Source of the DNA: Bacteroidota bacterium
GTDB taxonomy: Bacteria; Bacteroidota; Bacteroidia; Chitinophagales; Chitinophagaceae
DNA length: 64,000 nucleotides
NCBI GenBank assembly: GCA_016712665.1
Contig: JADJQP010000004.1
Coordinates: 248,001 to 312,000, forward strand
Direction of reading: 5' to 3'
A program made the position numbers and the translations under genes. Under the pieces are notes generated by a model. That model saw nothing but the letters and a program-made list of their open reading frames with translations. It had not been told where the DNA came from and searched no databases. Positions within the stretch are counted from its first letter, which is position 1. Every line of letters starts with the position of its first letter. Below, piece by piece: positions 19,070 through 28,090 of this stretch.

Positions 19070-20476
19070 CTATGCCCTTGGCACGATTTGCGCCATTAAA
19101 TCAGCCTCACAAACAATCTTATTCCCCACATAAGCTGTTCCTTTCATTTCGCAAATGCCTCTTCGTATGGGTTGGGTAAGCTCCATCTTCATGACGAGGG
19201 TATCGCCGGGCATTACCTTTTGTTTGAAACGAGCATTATCGATTTTTAAGAAATAGGTATCGAATTTTTTATCGGGGCCACCCTGATTATTGAGTACCAA
19301 TACACCACCGGTTTGCGCAAGGGCCTCCAATTGCAGCACGCCCGGAAACACCGGATTGTCGGGAAAATGACCGGTAAAACAAGGTTCATTTACAGTTACA
19401 TTTTTGATACCGATAATGTGATTATCGCTCAAATCTATTATTTTATCTACCAATAAAAACGGATAGCGATGGGGCAATAATTTGGAAATATAATTAATAT
19501 CATAGATGGCAGGCACCGTGGGATCATATACGGGCACATCCAACATGCTCTTGTTCTTTTTGATATAATCTTTTATTTTTTTTGCAAAAGCAATATTGGT
19601 TTTATGACCCGGTCTATATGCAATAACATTTGCCTTTATGGGATAACCAACTAAGGTGAGATCACCTACAATATCTAATAATTTATGTCGAGCAGGCTCA
19701 TTGGTAAAATGCAGGTTCAAATTATTTAATATTCCCTCCTGTACTACTTCGATATTCGGTTTATTAAACATCTTGGCAAGCTTATCCAATTCATCTCGTT
19801 CCAATACCCGGTCTACCACCACAATGGCATTGTCGAGGTCGCCTCCTTTAATCAAATTATTATTAAATAGAAATTCGATTTCATGCAAAAAACAAAACGT
19901 GCGACAAGGTGCTATTTCCTTTTTGAAACTCTTCAGACTTTTCAGATAGGCATGTTGAGTGCCCAAGACCGTAGAATTAAAATCAATCATGGTAGTGATT
20001 TTGTATTCGGTACTGGGCGTGGCCACCATTTCCACATTTTTGTCTTCGTCGGTATACGCAATATTCGTATCAATGGAGAAATAAATCTTTTTAGCATTCT
20101 GCTCTTCAATTCCTACTTTTTCAATGGCATCTACAAACACGATGGCACTGCCATCCATAATAGGAATTTCCTCAGCATCTAATTCAATAAGTACATTATC
20201 GACCCCCATACCGGTAAGGGCCGCCAAAATATGCTCAACCGTGGCTACTCGTGCTCCGTTTAGTTCGAGGGTAGTCCCTCTCGACGTATCTACCACATAA
20301 TCGACATCCGCCTTAATAAGCGGTGCATCGGGTAAATCAATACGTTGAAATTTAATGCCATGACCCGGACTGGCAGGCTTCACGATCATTTTGGTATGGA
20401 CGCCTGTATGCAAACCCACTCCTTCAATTGCAAATTCGCTTTTTAGGGTATGCTGATTGGTATTGTATACATTCAT
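19070..20476 (-). CDS. lpxC/fabZ: Bifunctional UDP-3-O-acyl-N-acetylglucosamine deacetylase / 3-hydroxyacyl-ACP dehydratase
   Basis: This fusion is typical of Bacteroidota. The N-terminal LpxC half (about 1-300), which performs the committed step of lipid A synthesis, has IEGVGLHTG, the zinc ligand in ATVEHILAAL, and TNEPARHKLLDIVGDLTLVG with the second zinc His and Asp. The C-terminal FabZ half (about 320-468) has LLPHRYPFLLVDKI and FTGHFPDNPVFPGVLQLEALAQ with catalytic His and Glu. I chose the ATG at 20476 over a GTG seven codons upstream because it gives the standard MNVYNTNQHTLKSEF opening. It follows lpxD by 29 bases in one operon. Confidence 0.96.
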   Translation of the reverse strand: MNVYNTNQHTLKSEFAIEGVGLHTGVHTKMIVKPASPGHGIKFQRIDLPDAPLIKADVDYVVDTSRGTTLELNGARVATVEHILAALTGMGVDNVLIELDAEEIPIMDGSAIVFVDAIEKVGIEEQNAKKIYFSIDTNIAYTDEDKNVEMVATPSTEYKITTMIDFNSTVLGTQHAYLKSLKSFKKEIAPCRTFCFLHEIEFLFNNNLIKGGDLDNAIVVVDRVLERDELDKLAKMFNKPNIEVVQEGILNNLNLHFTNEPARHKLLDIVGDLTLVGYPIKANVIAYRPGHKTNIAFAKKIKDYIKKNKSMLDVPVYDPTVPAIYDINYISKLLPHRYPFLLVDKIIDLSDNHIIGIKNVTVNEPCFTGHFPDNPVFPGVLQLEALAQTGGVLVLNNQGGPDKKFDTYFLKIDNARFKQKVMPGDTLVMKMELTQPIRRGICEMKGTAYVGNKIVCEADLMAQIVPRA

Positions 20477-20505
20477 AAGATTTTCTTTTTTCACCACTAG
20501 TCAAT

Positions 20506-21549
20506 TTATGGATTATTAAGGATGTCATTTAGTTTATTTTCGAGTTCATTAACTCGCGCTTGTAACTCAGGTAAGTTTTTGAAAACCGCCTGACTCTTTA
20601 ATGCCGATTTATAATCAAAAGCCGGCGAACCGGTTAGTGAAACATTGGCATGCTTTACCTCTTTGGAAACACCGCTTTGGGCATTGATTTTGGTACCGTC
20701 TGCAATTTTTATATGACCTACGATGCCAGCCTGTCCTCCTATCATCACAAAATTTCCGATTTTGCTGCTGCCCGAAACACCTGCCTGGGCAGCAATGACG
20801 GTATTTTCACCGATTTCAACGTTGTGTGCCACTTGAATCAAATTGTCGAGTTTGGCGCCCTTTCTAATAATTGTGGAACCCAAAGTAGCTCGGTCGATGG
20901 TGCAATTAGCCCCAATTTCAACCTCATTTTCGATCACCACATTTCCTAACTGAGGTATCTTATGAAACTTGCCATTTTCGAATGCAAATCCAAAACCATC
21001 GCTTCCTATAACCGTGCCGGAATGAATAATTACATGGTCGCCGATGATACAATCATTGTAAATTTTAACTCCTGCATGTATTACAGTATGCTCTCCAATG
21101 CTTACATGTTCGCCAATAAAGGAAGTAGGATTGATTTTAGCGTGGGCGCCAATTTTAACCTTGTCGCTGATGTAGCTAAAGGCACCGATATAGGCTCCCT
21201 CCCCAATGCTGGCCGATTCTGCAACATAACTTTGGGCTTCAATTCCTACCTTGGGTTTGCTTCGAATAATTTCCTGATAGGTTTGCAACAAAAGGGCAAA
21301 AGCGCTATAGGCATCTTTTACTCGTATTAAGGTTGGCTTTACCGATTGTTTTAATTCTAGATCTTTGTTAACTAAGGCAACAGATGCCTGCGTTGAATAC
21401 AGAAAATCTTCATATTTGGCATTCGCCAAAAAACACAAATCTCCCTCCTTTGCTTCTTCAATTTTTGCAATGCCACTAACACTGCTGTTTGCATCTCCTT
21501 CTATTTCACCTTGCACCAATGTGGCAATTTGTTGAGCCGTAAATTTCAT
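20506..21549 (-). CDS. lpxD: UDP-3-O-(3-hydroxyacyl)glucosamine N-acyltransferase
   Basis: LpxD adds the second acyl chain in lipid A synthesis. 347 residues, the normal size. An N-terminal uridine-binding domain (about 1-100) with GDLCFLANAKYEDFLY precedes a left-handed beta-helix of many hexapeptide repeats (about 105-310), including IGSDGFGFAFENGKFHKIPQ, the catalytic His in IQVAHNVEIGE and VMIGGQAGIVGHIKIAD. A short C-terminal helix (ELQARVNELENKLNDIL) supports trimerisation. It starts 10 bases after the HD hydrolase gene and is followed by lpxC/fabZ; the three genes form an operon. Confidence 0.96.
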   Translation of the reverse strand: MKFTAQQIATLVQGEIEGDANSSVSGIAKIEEAKEGDLCFLANAKYEDFLYSTQASVALVNKDLELKQSVKPTLIRVKDAYSAFALLLQTYQEIIRSKPKVGIEAQSYVAESASIGEGAYIGAFSYISDKVKIGAHAKINPTSFIGEHVSIGEHTVIHAGVKIYNDCIIGDHVIIHSGTVIGSDGFGFAFENGKFHKIPQLGNVVIENEVEIGANCTIDRATLGSTIIRKGAKLDNLIQVAHNVEIGENTVIAAQAGVSGSSKIGNFVMIGGQAGIVGHIKIADGTKINAQSGVSKEVKHANVSLTGSPAFDYKSALKSQAVFKNLPELQARVNELENKLNDILNNP

Positions 21550-21559
21550 TCGTATGATG

Positions 21560-22768
21560 TTATTTTCTCAAATAGCAAATGTAATGTTTTTTTACGGGTA
21601 CTAATAACTCAGCAGTAATTAATGTATTTTCCACTTCTGATATGGCTTTCAACTCCCCATTTTTAAAAAGGATTTTGATATGCTCATCCCCGGCTGTATA
21701 GGTTTTATTGGAGGTCGCATCTTGTACAAAATAATAATCTATGGCTTCATCAGAAATCGAAAAATCACTTTGCACCTGCTTTCTCCATGTCTCAATTTGA
21801 GTAGCGGTTTCAGTGGCCAAAAATTTTACTTTAAACAGCTTTCTGTCATTCAATCGACTACATAAATTTGACAAAACCGAATCTGAATGGGTTGCCCATA
21901 CCTTTACCGAACTAATGACATCATTATCGTCGAGGAGCAGAAATTGCTGCAGACATTGCTCATCGTTTTCAAAATCGGAAAGGGTATAATCTTTAATCAA
22001 AAAATATTTCATAGGAGGTGTGGCAAACAATTCAACCCCTTGCTTTGCCAACTCTTTGGCGCGCTTCAATATTTTCACCAACATCAATTCGGAGCTAAGT
22101 ACCGTTTTATGAAGATAAACCTGCCAATACATAAATCGGCGTGATATCAAAAATTTTTCGATCGAATGGATGCCCTTCTCCTCTACTACCAATTCGCCCT
22201 GATGTACTGTCAACATTTTAAGAATACGTTCATAGCCAACCACTCCTTCACTAACTCCAGTAAAAAAACTATCGCGGACCAGGTAATCGAGCCGATCTAC
22301 ATCTAACTGTGAACTCACCAATTGGTGCAAAAACGTTTTGGGATAGGCCCCGGTAAAAATATCGATGGCTAATTGCAATTTTCCATGGAACTCTACATTC
22401 AAGGTTTCCATAATGAGTAAGGACAACTCTTCGTGATGCACATCTACCAAGGTATGTTCTAAGGCATGAGAGAAAGGGCCATGACCTATATCATGCAACA
22501 GAATGGCAATTTTGGCACCTTGCGCTTCTTCGGGACTTATTTCAATTCCTTTTTGAACAAGTTCTTCAATGGCATTTTGCATTAAATGATACGCCCCTAA
22601 GGAATGATGCAAACGAGTATGTACCGCTCCGGGATATACCAGATAAGCAAGCGCCATTTGTTTGATACGACGCAATCGTTGATAATACGGATGCGAGATG
22701 ATGTTGTAAATCAGTTCATCATCAATGGTGATAAATCCATGCACCGGGTCGTTGATAATTTTTCGCAC
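21560..22768 (-). CDS. HD-domain phosphohydrolase
   Basis: 402 residues. The N-terminus INDPVHGFITIDDELIYNII, then RLHHSLGAYHLM and the metal-binding ILLHDIGHGPFSHALEH, place it in the HD family related to dGTPase and SAMHD1; a further metal aspartate is in SQLDVDRLDYLVRDS. The substrate is probably a nucleotide but is not known for this branch. It is the first gene of the lpxD-lpxC/fabZ operon, an arrangement I believe recurs in Bacteroidota. Confidence 0.9.
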   Translation of the reverse strand: MRKIINDPVHGFITIDDELIYNIISHPYYQRLRRIKQMALAYLVYPGAVHTRLHHSLGAYHLMQNAIEELVQKGIEISPEEAQGAKIAILLHDIGHGPFSHALEHTLVDVHHEELSLLIMETLNVEFHGKLQLAIDIFTGAYPKTFLHQLVSSQLDVDRLDYLVRDSFFTGVSEGVVGYERILKMLTVHQGELVVEEKGIHSIEKFLISRRFMYWQVYLHKTVLSSELMLVKILKRAKELAKQGVELFATPPMKYFLIKDYTLSDFENDEQCLQQFLLLDDNDVISSVKVWATHSDSVLSNLCSRLNDRKLFKVKFLATETATQIETWRKQVQSDFSISDEAIDYYFVQDATSNKTYTAGDEHIKILFKNGELKAISEVENTLITAELLVPVKKHYICYLRK

Positions 22769-22839
22769 TGTTGAATTTTTACAATGTAAAACTAATCACA
22801 ATTCGGGACAGATGGTGTCTAAATTGCAAAACAAGATCT

Positions 22840-23187
22840 TTACAACTGGTTCTTCTTCATTTCCTCTTCCATCTTCTTTTTAAACGATTTGGAAAATTCT
22901 CTAATATCCTCCGCAATATGTTTGTGTGTAGTGGCTCTCTCGTAGGTATCGGCCATGGTCATAAAGGTTTGAAAGAAAAAATCATTCATATCATCCACCA
23001 TCATTTTTTTGGTCCATAGGTCAATGCGCAAGGCAGCATTTTCAGTTACATCCCAAATGCTAAGCATAAACGCTTTTGCTTCAACCGGCTTTTCAACACC
23101 GCCTTCTGCAGCAGCCCAGTAAATTTTTTCGGGGACTTTATTTTCGTCTAAAACTACATCCAATGAAATGGTAGAACCTTGTGCCAT
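22840..23187 (-). CDS. gldC: Gliding motility protein GldC
   Basis: 115 residues, as expected. The characteristic LDVVLDENKVPEKIYWAAAEGG and ALRIDLWTKKMMVDDMNDFF with FQTFMTMADTYERAT identify GldC, a small soluble protein linked to gliding in Flavobacterium but widespread in non-gliding Bacteroidota. Its biochemical role is unknown. No gldB, gldD or gldK-N genes are adjacent, so it is not evidence for gliding. A CAAAAGTA element at 23207-23214 (TACTTTTG on the coding strand) is a good -7 box, giving a leader of about 15 bases. Confidence 0.92.
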   Translation of the reverse strand: MAQGSTISLDVVLDENKVPEKIYWAAAEGGVEKPVEAKAFMLSIWDVTENAALRIDLWTKKMMVDDMNDFFFQTFMTMADTYERATTHKHIAEDIREFSKSFKKKMEEEMKKNQL

Positions 23188-23252
23188 ACTTTAATTTTAG
23201 TGGGCGCAAAAGTAGGAAAAAAAGGAAAGATCGCCTGCAAATGTTTTATTAT

Positions 23253-23286
23253 AAAAAAAGGCAGCCCGGATAATGGTACTGCCTTT
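23253..23286 (-). terminator. Intrinsic terminator after the 23307-23900 gene
   Basis: AAAGGCAG at 23257-23264 pairs with CTGCCTTT at 23279-23286; on the minus strand the hairpin runs into a stretch of seven T (23253-23259). It lies 20 bases beyond the stop of the secreted protein gene. Confidence 0.85.
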
Positions 23287-23306
23287 CTTTTCTTATTCAG
23301 GAAAAT

Positions 23307-23900
23307 CTATTTGATATCCCCTTTCAAATCTTTGCCAAAATGCTTTCCGGCTGCTGCATATGCTTCTTCAATACGAGAGCCCGTATCGTAGTCGTTTCCG
23401 CCAAAGGTTCGACCCGGTGCATTTTTTACTGAATACTTTGCAATGGAGGTTTTGGTAGCGGTTTCGATGATATCTATTTCCAAATCGATTTCAGCATTTT
23501 TTCGGGTGATATAAATATTATAACCCGGTTCGGTGCGACTTGTATTAATCACCAATGTGTATTTGGCATCGGGATATTTTCCAAGCGCAAATGGGGTTGT
23601 TTTCTCAAATAATTCTGTAAAATTGGGTTCATATCTTCCTTTGCGGTCGCCTACCCAAGCTTGTTCCCAGTTATCACCTTTACCGGACTCTTTTTTATTG
23701 TAATCAGCCTTTTTAGAAGCTATATAATCTGCTTCATTATCAAATTTTCCGACACTCATTCCATTATAGGTAAATTCGACATTCAGTTTGGTTTCACCGG
23801 CCAAGGGCTTTGGATCACCTGAAAGTTTTTTGATTCGTTGTGCCTCTGTTGTTAACGTTGTCATGAGGAGCACACCGACAATCCATGCTATTTTTTTCAT
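23307..23900 (-). CDS. Secreted protein of unknown function
   Basis: About 197 residues from the internal ATG (MKKIAWIVGVLLMTTLTTEAQ), a cleavable signal peptide. The mature part is a soluble mixed alpha/beta domain: LNVEFTYNGMSVGKFDNEADYIASKKADYN, then ITRKNAEIDLEIDIIET and a C-terminal YDTGSRIEEAYAAAGKHFGKDL. No catalytic motif, no sorting domain, no transmembrane helix beyond the signal. I recognise no named family. It is followed by its own terminator and by gldC. Confidence 0.75.
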   Translation of the reverse strand: MKKIAWIVGVLLMTTLTTEAQRIKKLSGDPKPLAGETKLNVEFTYNGMSVGKFDNEADYIASKKADYNKKESGKGDNWEQAWVGDRKGRYEPNFTELFEKTTPFALGKYPDAKYTLVINTSRTEPGYNIYITRKNAEIDLEIDIIETATKTSIAKYSVKNAPGRTFGGNDYDTGSRIEEAYAAAGKHFGKDLKGDIK

Positions 23901-23937
23901 ACTTTTTTTTTGCAAAATTAAACATTAATAATCAGAT

Positions 23938-25002
23938 TTAAATGCCTTTTGCTTTTACATATACTTTCCATCGTTCTAGCACGCTCTGAATATCGGTGGG
24001 CATCTCGCTTTCAAACTGCATTTCTTTGCCAGTACGTGGATGTATGAAACCAAGGGTTTTGGCATGTAAGGCCTGACGGGGACATAAAGCAAAACAATTT
24101 TCAACAAAGGATTTGTATTTGCTAAAGACCGTTCCCTTCAAAACGCGGTCACCACCGTAAGTTGCATCATTAAACAAGGTATGCCCAATATCTTTCATGT
24201 GAACCCGTATTTGATGGGTACGGCCGGTTTCTAACCTGCATTCAATAAGGGTTACATAATTAAAACGTTCAATTACTTTGTAATGGGTTACGGCATGTTT
24301 CCCTTTTTCATCGTCCTTGTCATACACGGTAAACACTTTTCGATTTCGCTCATGACGACCGATATAGGTATCCACCGTGCCTTCATTTTGTTCTACATCG
24401 CCCCATACCAAGGCATGATAGCGTCGATTGACTGTATGTTCCATAAATTGATTGGAAAGATGTTGAACCGCTTGCTCATTTTTGCCAACAACTAGTAAAC
24501 CGGTTGTGTCTTTATCAATGCGATGTACTAATCCAATGCGTGGTAATAGTTCTTTATCTGCACTTTTTTATTGCAAATAATAGGCCAGTGCATTTACAAC
24601 GGTGCCGGAATAATTGCCATGCCCCAAATGCACCACCATATTAAACGGTTTATTGAGAACCAGCACATCTTCATCTTCATACACAATATCGAGGGGTATA
24701 TTTTCGGGGATGATTTCGGTACTTTCGGGCTCCCTGAACGTGTAGGCCACTACATGGTCATTGGGTTTAATTTTATAGTTTTGTTTAACCAATTTATCAT
24801 TGACAAACACACATTCGTCGTCAATAGCCTGTTGTACCTTATTGCGGGTAACATTGGCAATTTTTGTCATTAAGTATTTATCGATTCGTAGGGGTTCCTG
24901 CCCTTTTTCGATAATAAAATCAAAGAAAATAAATTTCTCCTTGGGTTGTTCATCCTGCAATTCGTCATCTTCGAGGTCGGTATTGAGTATGGCTGTATTC
25001 AT
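23938..25002 (-). CDS. rluD: RluD-family large-subunit rRNA pseudouridine synthase, interrupted by an in-frame TAA
   Basis: An S4 RNA-binding domain (about 35-95: EPLRIDKYLMTKI, KVQQAIDDECVFVN) precedes the catalytic domain with EDVLVLNKPFNMVVHLGHG, the catalytic aspartate in GLVHRIDKDTTGLLVV and the C-terminal RLETGRTHQIRVHMKDIGHTL. RluD isomerises uridines in helix 69 of 23S rRNA. A TAA at 24568-24570, after VNALAYYLQ, is in frame with both halves, lies before the catalytic Asp and would abolish activity; it may be a changed Gln/Lys/Glu codon. The start is ATG 25002. Exact RluA/C/D subtype is not certain. Confidence 0.88.
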
Positions 25003-25101
25003 TGGACGCAAAGGTAGTTTAATTCACGTCAAATGACACGAGTTCCTGATCAATATGTGCAATTTCCCTTCGGTGCGAAATAATATTCCTAATATTGCAC
25101 C

Positions 25102-25812
25102 ATGCAAGTAGCTTACCAACATCTTGGCAACATTGAGTATAAAAAGGCCTGGGATTATCAGGAATCATTACTGAGTGAAAATCTTGAAATCAAAAAAAGG
25201 AATCGCGAACGTGAATTGGGGCAACGAGCGGATGCTTTGGAAGCAACTCACAGTCATTTTTTGATATGCGAGCATGAACCGGTGTTTACGCTCGGTAAAA
25301 GTGGGGCCATCGAAAATTTATTGGTAAATAATGCATATCTGAAAGAAAAAGGCATTTCGTTTTTTAAAACCAATCGGGGCGGCGATATTACGTTTCATGG
25401 TTTGGAGCAAATCGTAGGTTATCCCATACTTGACCTTGAGTTATTGAAACCGGATATTGTATTGTACATGCGAAATTTGGAAGAAATGGTTATACGAACT
25501 CTTGCTGAATACGGAATTAAAAGTGAACGAAGCAATGGCGAAACGGGGGTATGGATTGACACCGACATTCCGCATAAGGCCCGCAAAATATGCGCTATGG
25601 GTGTGCGAACCAGCAGATGGATTACCATGCATGGTTTTGCGCTTAATGTGAATACAGACCTCACCTTTTTTAATATGATAGTGCCCTGCGGGATACAACA
25701 TAAACAGGTTACCAGTATGGAAAAGGAGCTGGGAAATAAAATTCCGGTTTCTGAAGTGGAAGAAAAAATCAAAAAGCACTTTCAAGAGGTGTTTGGAGTA
25801 GATTTGAAATAA
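25102..25812 (+). CDS. lipB: Octanoyl-[ACP]:protein N-octanoyltransferase LipB
   Basis: LipB moves octanoate from ACP to lipoyl domains, the first step of lipoate synthesis. 236 residues. The signature RGGDITFHGLEQIVGYPILDL holds the conserved His; the catalytic Lys is in ARKICAMGVR and the catalytic Cys in IVPCGIQHKQVTSM. A TAATATTG box at 25091-25098 lies only three bases before the ATG, so the mRNA may be leaderless. The gene stands alone. Confidence 0.96.
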   Translation: MQVAYQHLGNIEYKKAWDYQESLLSENLEIKKRNRERELGQRADALEATHSHFLICEHEPVFTLGKSGAIENLLVNNAYLKEKGISFFKTNRGGDITFHGLEQIVGYPILDLELLKPDIVLYMRNLEEMVIRTLAEYGIKSERSNGETGVWIDTDIPHKARKICAMGVRTSRWITMHGFALNVNTDLTFFNMIVPCGIQHKQVTSMEKELGNKIPVSEVEEKIKKHFQEVFGVDLK

Positions 25813-25916
25813 TTAATAATTTCATTGGTATTTTCTATGAAACTATGGTTTTGATTATTAAATTTGCGATGTTTTAAGACGATTTTTGCATAAAATCATT
25901 TAAAACGATATCACCA

Positions 25917-26495
25917 ATGAGTACATTAACAGCGCAACGTCAAAAAATACATCCTCACAAGTTTCTTTTGTGGATTGCCATTGCAAGCATCTGTATGATG
26001 TTTGCAGGTTGGACAAGTGCTTTTTTGGTACGTAAGGCGCAAGGCAATTGGTTGATTTTTACCCTACCCACTGCATTTTGGGTTTCTACCTTTGTGATTT
26101 TGGCCAGTAGTGTTACCATGCATCTATCCATCAAGGAGTTTAAAAAACGGAATATGAGTTTGTATAAAAAGCTCATTTCATTGACTGCAATCTTGGGTGT
26201 TGCCTTCATGTTACTTCAATTTTGGGGATTTTATGATATGCATCATTCCGGTATTACCTTGGCTAGCAATAGTGAGGGTGTATCTGGTAGTTTTATTTAT
26301 GTGATTTCAGGCGTGCATTTACTACATATGCTTGGTGGCGTTATTGCTTTGGTGATTGTATTTTTTGTAGTGAATTTTCGTCGTCGCACAAAAATATATT
26401 CGAGCAATAGTTTGGAAATTTTGGGCACTTATTGGCATTTTGTCGATGTGCTTTGGATATATTTATTTTTATTTTTTATATACAATCAAAAATAA
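25917..26495 (+). CDS. Haem-copper oxidase subunit III (first copy)
   Basis: 192 residues with five hydrophobic segments and the CoxIII ending GTYWHFVDVLWIYLFLFFIY. It belongs to the small, five-helix type of subunit III found in Bacteroidota aa3/caa3 oxidases and helps stabilise the proton-pumping core in the inner membrane. ISGVHLLHMLGGVIAL corresponds to the last but one helix. The gene is followed 14 bases later by a second subunit III and then by subunit IV, one operon. Subunits I and II are not in the window. A TAAATTTG box at 25859-25866 is a candidate -7 element. Confidence 0.92.
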   Translation: MSTLTAQRQKIHPHKFLLWIAIASICMMFAGWTSAFLVRKAQGNWLIFTLPTAFWVSTFVILASSVTMHLSIKEFKKRNMSLYKKLISLTAILGVAFMLLQFWGFYDMHHSGITLASNSEGVSGSFIYVISGVHLLHMLGGVIALVIVFFVVNFRRRTKIYSSNSLEILGTYWHFVDVLWIYLFLFFIYNQK

Positions 26496-26509
26496 CATCT
26501 TAAATACTT

Positions 26510-27241
26510 ATGAGTTCAGTAGCAATAGACAAGAAGAAGGCTTGGGGCGGGGGGCAGAGTCCGTTTAATCTTAGTTATGGCAAAATAATGATGTGGTATT
26601 TCTTAATGAGTGATGCCTTTACATTTGGTGCCTTTCTGATTTCGTACGGAACCACCCGTTTTTTCAGTGCCATTTGGCCCGATCCGAATTCTGTTTTCAA
26701 ATCGTTTCCGTTTATGGGTGATGCCAATTTACCCTTGATGTTTGTGAGTTTAATGACATTCATTCTGATTCTAAGCTCTGTAACCATGGTTTTGGCTGTA
26801 CATGCCGGTCATTGCCGTGACAAAAACGGGGTGATTAAATGGATGATTTGGACCATTATTGGTGGCATTGCATTTTTAAGTTGTCAAGCTTGGGAGTGGA
26901 ATCACTTACATCATCATGGTGCTTGGTGGGGTTCTTTTAGAAATGGAGAAGGCGCTGAATATTTGCCTCATTTTTTCAAGCATGATGTAGATCCGGCCTT
27001 ATTTGCCAGTGGCGGTGCGGATGCTGCACACAAATTTTACAATTTCTTTTTTACCATAACTGGTTTCCATGGAGCACACGTTGCTTCAGGCGTACTGTTT
27101 AATATTATTTTATTATTGAACACCATCAATGGCACCTATGAAAAAAGAGGTCATTATGAAATGGTCGAAAAAATTGGATTATACTGGCACTTTGTAGATT
27201 TAGTGTGGGTATTTGTATTTACGTGTTTTTATTTGTTGTAA
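26510..27241 (+). CDS. Haem-copper oxidase subunit III (second copy)
   Basis: 243 residues; longer than the first copy because of a loop rich in His and Trp (AWEWNHLHHHGAWWGS) and about 40 residues after it. MMWYFLMSDAFTFGAFLISY is helix one; the ending HYEMVEKIGLYWHFVDLVWVFVFTCFYLL is a strong CoxIII signature. Two tandem subunit III genes are a known pattern in Bacteroidota terminal oxidase operons. Which one associates with subunits I/II, or whether both do, is not visible. Confidence 0.93.
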   Translation: MSSVAIDKKKAWGGGQSPFNLSYGKIMMWYFLMSDAFTFGAFLISYGTTRFFSAIWPDPNSVFKSFPFMGDANLPLMFVSLMTFILILSSVTMVLAVHAGHCRDKNGVIKWMIWTIIGGIAFLSCQAWEWNHLHHHGAWWGSFRNGEGAEYLPHFFKHDVDPALFASGGADAAHKFYNFFFTITGFHGAHVASGVLFNIILLLNTINGTYEKRGHYEMVEKIGLYWHFVDLVWVFVFTCFYLL

Positions 27242-27280
27242 TCAGATTTCATTAATTAGCAAATTTTCAAATTATTCAAT

Positions 27281-27673
27281 ATGTCAGAATTTAGTCATTA
27301 CGAAGCAGATCAATCCGCTTTATATTCAGGAGAACATCATCAAGATGCCAATAGTGCAGAAAGCAAAGCCAAAGTAAAAAAAATATGGATGGTAACCGGA
27401 ATCCTATCGGTGGTGACCATCGTAGAAGTTGTATTGGGTTTATATGGCTATAGCGTGGGAATGCCCAAATGGTTAATCAATACGTTTTTTATCGCGCTTA
27501 CCATGTTTAAAGCCGGTTATATTGTAAAAGTATTTATGCATCTTGGTGATGAAATTAAGAACATGATTCTTACCATCTTAATCCCACTAACTTTATTTAT
27601 TTGGTTTATTATTGCGTTCCTTATGGACGGAGCATTTTGGTTGCACATTAATCACTACTTTGGAATAAAATAA
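27281..27673 (+). CDS. Cytochrome c oxidase subunit IV family protein
   Basis: 130 residues. A hydrophilic N-terminus (about 40 residues) precedes three transmembrane helices; GYIVKVFMHLGDEIKNMILTILIP is the hallmark of the prokaryotic subunit IV (COX4_pro) family. It is the last gene of the oxidase operon and is followed by a strong terminator. It probably helps assembly or stability of the oxidase. Confidence 0.9.
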   Translation: MSEFSHYEADQSALYSGEHHQDANSAESKAKVKKIWMVTGILSVVTIVEVVLGLYGYSVGMPKWLINTFFIALTMFKAGYIVKVFMHLGDEIKNMILTILIPLTLFIWFIIAFLMDGAFWLHINHYFGIK

Positions 27674-27698
27674 TGATTCGTTTTTTATATACAATCAC

Positions 27699-27732
27699 AA
27701 AAATCCCTCTTCAAAAAAGAGGGATTTTTTTT
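27699..27732 (+). terminator. Intrinsic terminator of the oxidase subunit III-III-IV operon
   Basis: Arms 27699-27711 and 27717-27729 are complementary over 13 bases, with five unpaired bases between, and the second arm runs into eight T. It sits 25 bases after the subunit IV stop. Confidence 0.92.
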
Positions 27733-27741
27733 AGCTTAGAG

Positions 27742-27865
27742 TCAGCACTAGAAATGCAAAAACGATTCATATTTTGTTAGACTATATTTTGCAAACCTGA
27801 TACCAAATACCCAATTGACGGTACTGGTAGGGTAAGCTACCGTAAAACAATAGCCTATACATCCA
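27742..27865 (+). repeat. Dispersed intergenic repeat, copy B
   Basis: It aligns with 17259-17395 without gaps through its first 69 bases, with the best-conserved block at 27791-27810. A hairpin follows at the same place but with different bases: ACGGTA at 27818-27823 pairs with TACCGT at 27838-27843. The rest of the gap to mtaB (27866-28090) shows no gene or clear signal. Confidence 0.65.
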
Positions 27866-28090
27866 GGTCATCTAAAATTTGTAACACGAGTTGTTAAACC
27901 AATGACAAATCTCTAGCATTGGGTTCAAAGGATATCTCCCTATTTTTCTTTCTAGCTGTGTGGTTATGAAATGAATTGAGTGAATTGGATTTATGGAGAA
28001 ACCGGAATGCACTTTGCGAGGTATTCAATCTCAGCAAATGGCTGCTACTTCATGGTTACTCATTACCATTCATAGGCAAAGCGAAACTCC

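Noticed and set aside
22840..23187. GldC as proof of a gliding organism
   Set aside because: gldC is widespread in non-motile Bacteroidota and no other motility genes occur in the window.
12312..25002. Reassignment of TAA/TGA as sense codons to explain the in-frame stops
   Set aside because: TAA and TGA serve as ordinary ends for most genes here, and different stops would have to encode Ser and Gln. Sequence error is simpler.
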